Shown: in pieces, positions 59,691 through 64,000 of the stretch
Layout: the number at the start of each line of letters is the position of its first letter
Position numbering within the stretch: the stretch's first letter is position 1
Assembly (NCBI GenBank): GCA_024743055.1
Contig: JANSXH010000004.1
Location: 101,729 to 165,728, forward strand
Reading direction: 5' to 3'
DNA: 64,000 nucleotides
Source of the DNA: Pseudomonadota bacterium
GTDB taxonomy: Bacteria > Pseudomonadota > Alphaproteobacteria > Sneathiellales > Sneathiellaceae
The notes under the pieces: generated by a model
Seen by the model: only the letters and a program-made list of their open reading frames with translations
What the model was told of the DNA's origin: nothing
Databases searched by the model: none
Position numbers and translations under genes: made by a program

Positions 59691-60167
59691 ATGGACGACG
59701 AAATCAACTACAATGATATGGTTGAGAAGGCGCTCTTGGAAGTGGTTCGCGAATCGTTGCGGCATGTTGCCAAGAACGGGCTGCCCGGGGACCAGCATTT
59801 TTACATTACGTTCAAGACTCACTTTCCCGGCGTTGACCTACCAAGTCATCTTGCCGAACGCTACAAGGACGATATGACCATCGTTCTTCAGCATCAGTTC
59901 TGGGATGTGATTGTGGAGCAGGATTATTTCAGTGTTGATCTTAGCTTCAACCATAATCGTGAGACTCTGACCATCCCGTTTGCGGCCTTGACGGCCTTTG
60001 CCGATCCATCGGTTCAGTTCGGCCTGCAATTCACCTCCACCCTCCCCGACCAGGAAGACTCCTCGGTTACCGAGACTGAGGCAGCTCCGGAAGAGGAGGC
60101 AACTGAAGATCAGCAGGAATCCAAACCAGGCGAAGTAATCGCACTGGATGCCTTTCGCAAGAAATAG
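59691..60167 (+). CDS. sspB: ClpXP adaptor SspB (alpha type)
   Basis: 158 aa. The N-terminal MVEKALLEVVRESLRHVAKN, GLPGDQHFYITFKTHFPGVD and LQHQFWDVIVEQDYFSVDLS, FNHNRETLTIPFAALTAFAD form the substrate-binding fold. An acidic linker follows, and the C-terminal GEVIALDAFRKK is the ClpX-binding tail. It delivers ssrA-tagged proteins to ClpXP. The gene lies next to ssrA, which encodes that tag. Confidence 0.95.
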   Translation: MDDEINYNDMVEKALLEVVRESLRHVAKNGLPGDQHFYITFKTHFPGVDLPSHLAERYKDDMTIVLQHQFWDVIVEQDYFSVDLSFNHNRETLTIPFAALTAFADPSVQFGLQFTSTLPDQEDSSVTETEAAPEEEATEDQQESKPGEVIALDAFRKK

Positions 60168-60226
60168 CGGGTGCACATAAGGCCCTTTTACACCACCACT
60201 TTCATGTATATGGATAGAGCTTTCCA

Positions 60227-61849
60227 ATGCCAGAATTTCACTATCAGGATATCTTCTCTCCGGGCAAAGATGCGACCCCTTATCGCAAACTGACCGACAA
60301 ATATGTTTCAACCGTCACCGTAGAGGGTCAAGAGATCCTGAAAGTCGAGCCCGAGGCCCTCTCTATGCTTGCCGCTGAGGCCATGCATGAGATTTCCCAT
60401 CTACTACGTCCCGCGCATTTGCAGCAATTGGCAAATATTCTGGAAGATGACGAAGCATCGGAAAACGATAAGTTCGTCGCAACAGAGCTGTTAAGGAATG
60501 CCAATGTAGCTGCTGGGATGATTTTACCAGGCTGCCAGGACACGGGTACGGCCATTATCATGGGTAAGAAGGGCCAATATGTATGGACGGATGGCTCAGA
60601 CAAAGAGCAACTTTCCCATGGGGTGTTCAAGACCTATACGGAAACCAATCTTCGTTATTCCCAGCTTGCGCCGCTCAGCATGTTTGATGAAAAGAATACA
60701 GGCACCAATCTACCGGCTCAGATCGACCTCTACGCAACCAATGGCCAGGAATATGAATTTCTATTTGTCTCCAAAGGCGGCGGTTCCGCCAATAAGTCCT
60801 TCCTTCATCAGGCCGTCCCGAGTGTCCTAACCCCGGACCGGCTTGTCCCCTATATTGAGGAGAAAATGCTGGAACTCGGCACGGCCGCCTGCCCGCCTTA
60901 TCATCTCGCGGTGGTCATTGGCGGCACCTCAGCCGAGGACACCATGAAGACTGTCAAGTTGGCCTCGACGAAGTATTATGATGAGCTGCCGACCAGTGGC
61001 AATGAATATGGCCGCGCCTTCCGCGACCTCGAACTGGAAGAAGAAATTCTGAAGGTGGCGCAAGGTATCGGTATCGGCGCCCAGTTTGGAGGCAAGTATT
61101 TCTGCCATGATGTCCGGGTCATCCGCATGCCCCGTCACGGGGCCAGTGTTCCTATCGGCATCGGCGTCTCCTGCTCTGCCGATCGGCAGGCAAAGGGTAA
61201 AATTACCAAAGATGGCGTGTTTCTGGAGCAGCTGGAGACAAACCCAGCTAAATACCTACCGGAAGTCGCCGAGGGCGATCTCAACACCCAGGTTGTCAAG
61301 ATTGACCTGAACCGGCCAATGAAAGAGATCTTGGCAGAGCTATCCAAGCATCCGATCAAAACCCGATTGAGCCTGAGCGGGACAATTATTGTCGCCCGCG
61401 ACCTGGCCCATCGTAAACTCCGGGAGTTACTGGAGAACGGCGAGGGCTTACCGCAATATTTCAAGGATCACATCATCTATTATGCCGGTCCAGCGAAAAC
61501 ACCGGAAGGCTATGCTTCCGGTTCCTTCGGGCCGACGACAGCAGGACGCATGGATGGATATGTGGATCAATTCATGGCGGAAGGTGGTAGCATGGTGATG
61601 CTGGCGAAAGGGAACCGAAGCAAGGCCGTTGTCGATGCCTGTAACAAGCATGGCGGCTTCTATCTCGGATCCATCGGCGGCCCGGCGGCAATCCTTGCCC
61701 AGAACAATATCAAGAAAGTCGAGGTCCAGGCCTTTGAGGAGTTCGGCATGGAAGCCATCTGGCGGATCGAAGTTGAAGATTTCCCGGCCTTTATTGTAAT
61801 GGATGATAAAGGAAATGACTTTTTTGCCCGCAAACCTCGAAAGCTTTGA
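60227..61849 (+). CDS. fumA: Class I fumarate hydratase (Fe-S)
   Basis: 540 aa, the full length of iron-sulfur fumarases: N-terminal alpha domain with [20 protein letters not shown] (first cluster Cys), later [10 protein letters not shown], and a beta domain with [40 protein letters not shown]. Converts fumarate to malate in the TCA cycle. ATG 60227. Grouped with RHH and DUF4169 genes, a common alphaproteobacterial order. Confidence 0.95.
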   Translation: MPEFHYQDIFSPGKDATPYRKLTDKYVSTVTVEGQEILKVEPEALSMLAAEAMHEISHLLRPAHLQQLANILEDDEASENDKFVATELLRNANVAAGMILPGCQDTGTAIIMGKKGQYVWTDGSDKEQLSHGVFKTYTETNLRYSQLAPLSMFDEKNTGTNLPAQIDLYATNGQEYEFLFVSKGGGSANKSFLHQAVPSVLTPDRLVPYIEEKMLELGTAACPPYHLAVVIGGTSAEDTMKTVKLASTKYYDELPTSGNEYGRAFRDLELEEEILKVAQGIGIGAQFGGKYFCHDVRVIRMPRHGASVPIGIGVSCSADRQAKGKITKDGVFLEQLETNPAKYLPEVAEGDLNTQVVKIDLNRPMKEILAELSKHPIKTRLSLSGTIIVARDLAHRKLRELLENGEGLPQYFKDHIIYYAGPAKTPEGYASGSFGPTTAGRMDGYVDQFMAEGGSMVMLAKGNRSKAVVDACNKHGGFYLGSIGGPAAILAQNNIKKVEVQAFEEFGMEAIWRIEVEDFPAFIVMDDKGNDFFARKPRKL

Positions 61850-61864
61850 CCTTTTGATTACCTG

Positions 61865-62092
61865 ATGACGGATCCCATTGCCAAACATTCCGTAACCATA
61901 TCGGGTCATCGGACGAGCTTGTCCGTAGAAGCAGAATTTTGGGAATTGCTGCAGGATATCGCCGCGCGTCGACGAATAAGCCTCAATCAACTTGTTACCG
62001 AGATTGATGCAGGTCGGACGGGAAATCTGTCGAGCGCCATACGGCTTTATGTGCTTCAGGACCTGCTTGATCGTGTAGATACCCCCGAATGA
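61865..62092 (+). CDS. Ribbon-helix-helix protein (RHH_4-like)
   Basis: 75 aa. KHSVTISGHRTSLSVEAEFW, ELLQDIAARRRISLNQLVTE and IDAGRTGNLSSAIRLYVLQD match the RHH_4/arylsulfate-sulfotransferase-like DNA-binding family found next to fumarase and DUF4169 in alphaproteobacteria. Presumably a regulator; target unknown. It starts 15 nt after fumA. Confidence 0.88.
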   Translation: MTDPIAKHSVTISGHRTSLSVEAEFWELLQDIAARRRISLNQLVTEIDAGRTGNLSSAIRLYVLQDLLDRVDTPE

Positions 62093-62172
62093 GGACTTAG
62101 TTTTCGCTGGGAATAGCCGCCTGACACCCTATATTGAAGAGAACGGACCAATACCGGCAGGCGGAAAGAACC

Positions 62173-62385
62173 ATGGGCGACGTTGTCAATCTGAATAAGT
62201 TTCGCAAGAAGCGTAAAAAGGCTGAAGCAGAAAGTGTTGCTCGCGAAAATCGAACCCGGTTTGGCCGCACTAAACACCAACGCAAATCTGACGATGCCCG
62301 GAAACGAAAAAATGTCACCGAGCTGGATCAGAAAAAACTACAGACCCCAACACAAACTGATGACAAAGATGGGTCTGAATATTAG
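62173..62385 (+). CDS. DUF4169 family protein
   Basis: 70 aa from ATG 62173 (GGAAAGAACC upstream; the frame opens at 62134). Very basic N-terminus GDVVNLNKFRKKRKKAEAES followed by ARENRTRFGRTKHQRK, as in DUF4169. Probably a nucleic-acid-associated or unstructured small protein. Same strand as, and 80 nt after, the RHH gene. Confidence 0.88.
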   Translation: MGDVVNLNKFRKKRKKAEAESVARENRTRFGRTKHQRKSDDARKRKNVTELDQKKLQTPTQTDDKDGSEY

Positions 62386-62425
62386 CATTTTGTTCACATT
62401 TTTTTCCTAAAAATGAACTGGTGTT

Positions 62426-62439
62426 GTCATAGATATGAC
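62426..62439. promoter_or_regulatory. Small palindrome before the 52-aa gene
   Basis: GTCATA-GA-TATGAC has perfect 6-bp arms, 59 bp before the start of the small gene at 62498. Possibly an operator. Confidence 0.35.
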
Positions 62440-62497
62440 TCAAGCTTCTTCTAGGTAAGGGCTCAGCTTTACCCTTACATTCCAATTGGAGATGGAA

Positions 62498-62656
62498 ATG
62501 GCAAACGCGTTGGAAAAACGTAACGAACCTGCTTTGACGGAACTGCTCTCAGATCCGGTCATGCTTGCTGTGCTAAAGCGAGATGGTCTTACTGTTGAAG
62601 ACGTGAAAAAGGTTGTCAATTCCTATCAGATGAGTACGCGTACTAGGCCCTCCTGA
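62498..62656 (+). CDS. 52-aa small protein of unknown function
   Basis: A short frame with good start signals: GGAG at 62488-62491, six bases, then ATG 62498 (an ATG at 62492 is in frame). The peptide starts MANALEKRNEPALTELLSD, continues PVMLAVLKRDGLTVEDVKKV and ends TRPS. It is helical with DNA-binding-like phasing (LKRDGLTVEDVKKVV), charged and soluble. I do not recognise it. It fills most of the gap between DUF4169 and dhaA. Confidence 0.6.
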   Translation: MANALEKRNEPALTELLSDPVMLAVLKRDGLTVEDVKKVVNSYQMSTRTRPS

Positions 62657-62790
62657 CCCAACACCCGCCGTCCTTCAGTTTTGTGTGATATGTCACAATT
62701 GCCTTCTTTTGTTGTGCAACTGTTCCCTCACACGCTATTATCTCTCATCTGGACCTTTCATGGGCACGTAACCGGAGAAGCAAACACGTC

Positions 62791-63669
62791 ATGACAGCTG
62801 TTTCGAAATACAAGAAAAAGTCGGCGACAATCCGCGGTCTGAAGATGGCCTATATAGATGAAGGTGAAGGCGATCCGATTGTTTTCTTGCATGGAAATCC
62901 GACCTCGTCCTACCTGTGGCGCAATGTCATGCCTCATCTGGAACAATGGGGTCGGGTCATCGCCCCTGACCTAATCGGCATGGGGGATTCAGAAAAGCTT
63001 CCTGAAAGCGGGCCCGATAAATATACCTTCAAAGAACATCGCAGTTTCCTTCACGACCTCCTCGCGTATCTCGATGTGACCCAGAATGTCACGTTAGTTA
63101 TTCATGACTGGGGATCAGCTCTTGGGTTCGATTGGGCCTATCAGAACCAGGGCGCGATGAAAGGGATTGCCTATATGGAAGGTATTGTCCAACCGGTCGC
63201 CAATTGGGATAATTGGCCAGAGGCAGCTCGTAATATTTTCCAAGGCTTTCGTAGTCCTGCCGGAGAGGATTTGGTCCTTGAGAAGAACATTTTCGTTGAG
63301 AGGGTCTTGCCCGGATCCATTATCCGTGATCTTGAAGAAGCGGAGATGAGAGAATATTTGCGTCCGTTCAGAAAGGCTGGAGAAGACCGACGACCAACAC
63401 TAACCTGGCCCCGCCAGATCCCGATTGCCGGAGAGCCTGAAGATGTGGTTGAGGTTGTCGATACCTATTCTAAGTGGCTGGCCACCTCAGACCTGCCCAA
63501 GCTGTTCATCAATGCAGATCCAGGTTCTATTTTAATTGGAGAGCAACGGGAGTTTTGTCGAAGCTGGCCAAATCAGACGGAAGTCACTGTGAAAGGGTTA
63601 CATTTCATTCAGGAAGACAGTCCGGATGAGATCGGTCAGGCGGTTGCGGAATTTCTCCGAAAAATCTAG
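62791..63669 (+). CDS. dhaA: Haloalkane dehalogenase
   Basis: 292 aa, alpha/beta hydrolase of the HLD-II type. The halide-stabilising Asn is in [15 protein letters not shown]; nucleophile Asp and Trp in [14 protein letters not shown]; Glu of the triad in AYMEGIVQP; catalytic His in [10 protein letters not shown]. It replaces a carbon-bound halogen with hydroxyl, releasing halide. The natural substrate in marine bacteria is usually unknown. ATG 62791; a hypothetical gene follows after 21 nt. Confidence 0.93.
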   Translation: MTAVSKYKKKSATIRGLKMAYIDEGEGDPIVFLHGNPTSSYLWRNVMPHLEQWGRVIAPDLIGMGDSEKLPESGPDKYTFKEHRSFLHDLLAYLDVTQNVTLVIHDWGSALGFDWAYQNQGAMKGIAYMEGIVQPVANWDNWPEAARNIFQGFRSPAGEDLVLEKNIFVERVLPGSIIRDLEEAEMREYLRPFRKAGEDRRPTLTWPRQIPIAGEPEDVVEVVDTYSKWLATSDLPKLFINADPGSILIGEQREFCRSWPNQTEVTVKGLHFIQEDSPDEIGQAVAEFLRKI

Positions 63670-63690
63670 CGCCTTGTTTAAGGAGACTGC

Positions 63691-64000
63691 ATGGCGTCAC
63701 AAATGAAAAAGATGAAGCTAAACGCATTGCAAAGTAAAACCCTGGTCCTTCTCCAGATACTGGCAAGGGATGAGGAAAGTTCTGCACCGGTCGAAGGAAC
63801 GGAGAACGTACGCATTACCCGCCTCCCTCATGCTCACGGCAATCACATGCATGTCGGGGAATTTGTTGTCTCTTCCAAAGACGCAAGCGGGCTTACAAAT
63901 AAATCCGTCTGGATCGCTCTCGCTCGAAAGGGCCTTGTTCAAGAAGGTTGGGAACAGGAAATTCAAATAACACCCGAAGGCCTCGCGTTTTCTACCGGCC
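63691..64000 (+). CDS. Partial gene of unknown function at window end
   Basis: Opens at ATG 63691 (AGGAGACTGC upstream) and runs off the window after 103 codons. MASQMKKMKLNALQSKTLVL, LQILARDEESSAPVEGTENV and later GNHMHVGEFVVSSKDASGLT, KSVWIALARKGLVQEG suggest a small winged-helix-like or plug-in domain. No family recognised. Close behind dhaA (21 nt), so probably co-transcribed. Confidence 0.75.
   Translation, partial: MASQMKKMKLNALQSKTLVLLQILARDEESSAPVEGTENVRITRLPHAHGNHMHVGEFVVSSKDASGLTNKSVWIALARKGLVQEGWEQEIQITPEGLAFSTG

Overview
The window reads as a chromosomal segment of an alphaproteobacterium. The strongest evidence is a circularly permuted, two-piece tmRNA gene (about 59304-59600) followed by an alpha-type SspB adaptor. 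Other alphaproteobacterial hallmarks are Usg, DUF1491, DUF4169, DUF3775, a ribbon-helix-helix protein beside class I fumarase, and an NavMs/NavSp-like sodium channel. The sodium channel, Na+/glutamate symporter and haloalkane dehalogenase fit a marine heterotroph. A Sneathiella/Kiloniella-like genus is only a guess. I see no rRNA, tRNA, IS element, prophage or CRISPR array, and base composition is fairly even.

Layout. 1-6 kb: a minus-strand valine/branched-chain acid catabolic cluster (mmsA, mmsB, alpha/beta hydrolase, EamA exporter, enoyl-CoA hydratase) with a divergent LysR regulator. 6-13 kb: an ACT-domain gene behind a possible leader-peptide attenuator, an XRE-cupin/GNAT pair, mobA-fdhD, an acyltransferase, cysQ, acuI and usg. 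13-19 kb: DEAD-box helicase and cold-shock gene, SDR/TetR pair, a damaged phosphatase-like gene, a DUF481 outer-membrane protein and the sodium channel. 19-29 kb: one-component regulators with their targets (MarR, TetR/dienelactone hydrolase, TetR) and assorted enzymes, ending at a Tat-exported carbonic anhydrase.

29-37 kb: the most unusual region. A two-gene unit (small two-TM secreted protein plus a lipoprotein of about 325 aa) occurs twice, at 29349-31039 and 34824-36472. Each copy has the same promoter: TTGACT, 17 bp, TACTAT, with the palindrome CTAATATTAG in the spacer. Between the copies lie an EamA/MarR pair and a cysteine-rich MarR with MOSC and secreted-protein genes. I do not recognise either family of the duplicated unit; it is the best candidate for an undescribed system.

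37-50 kb: a pyrC-led minus-strand operon with three translationally coupled or near-adjacent accessory genes, ygfZ, HxlR/tautomerase, gltS, VOC proteins, an orphan yjhX, MarR-DUF2000, a methyltransferase, and EamA/LysR. 50-57 kb: acyl-CoA dehydrogenase, TPR protein, a ribbon-helix-helix two-gene operon, ArsR-SRPBCC, a 2OG-Fe(II) oxygenase, VOC, MBL and tag genes. 57-64 kb: a housekeeping block (thyA-folA, ssrA-sspB, fumarase, RHH, DUF4169), a 52-aa small gene, haloalkane dehalogenase and a truncated final gene.

A recurring pattern is a small regulator next to its likely target, with one or two clean palindromes in the promoter between them. These operators are listed individually because the repeats are directly visible. 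Family names come from recalled motifs, not from database searches.
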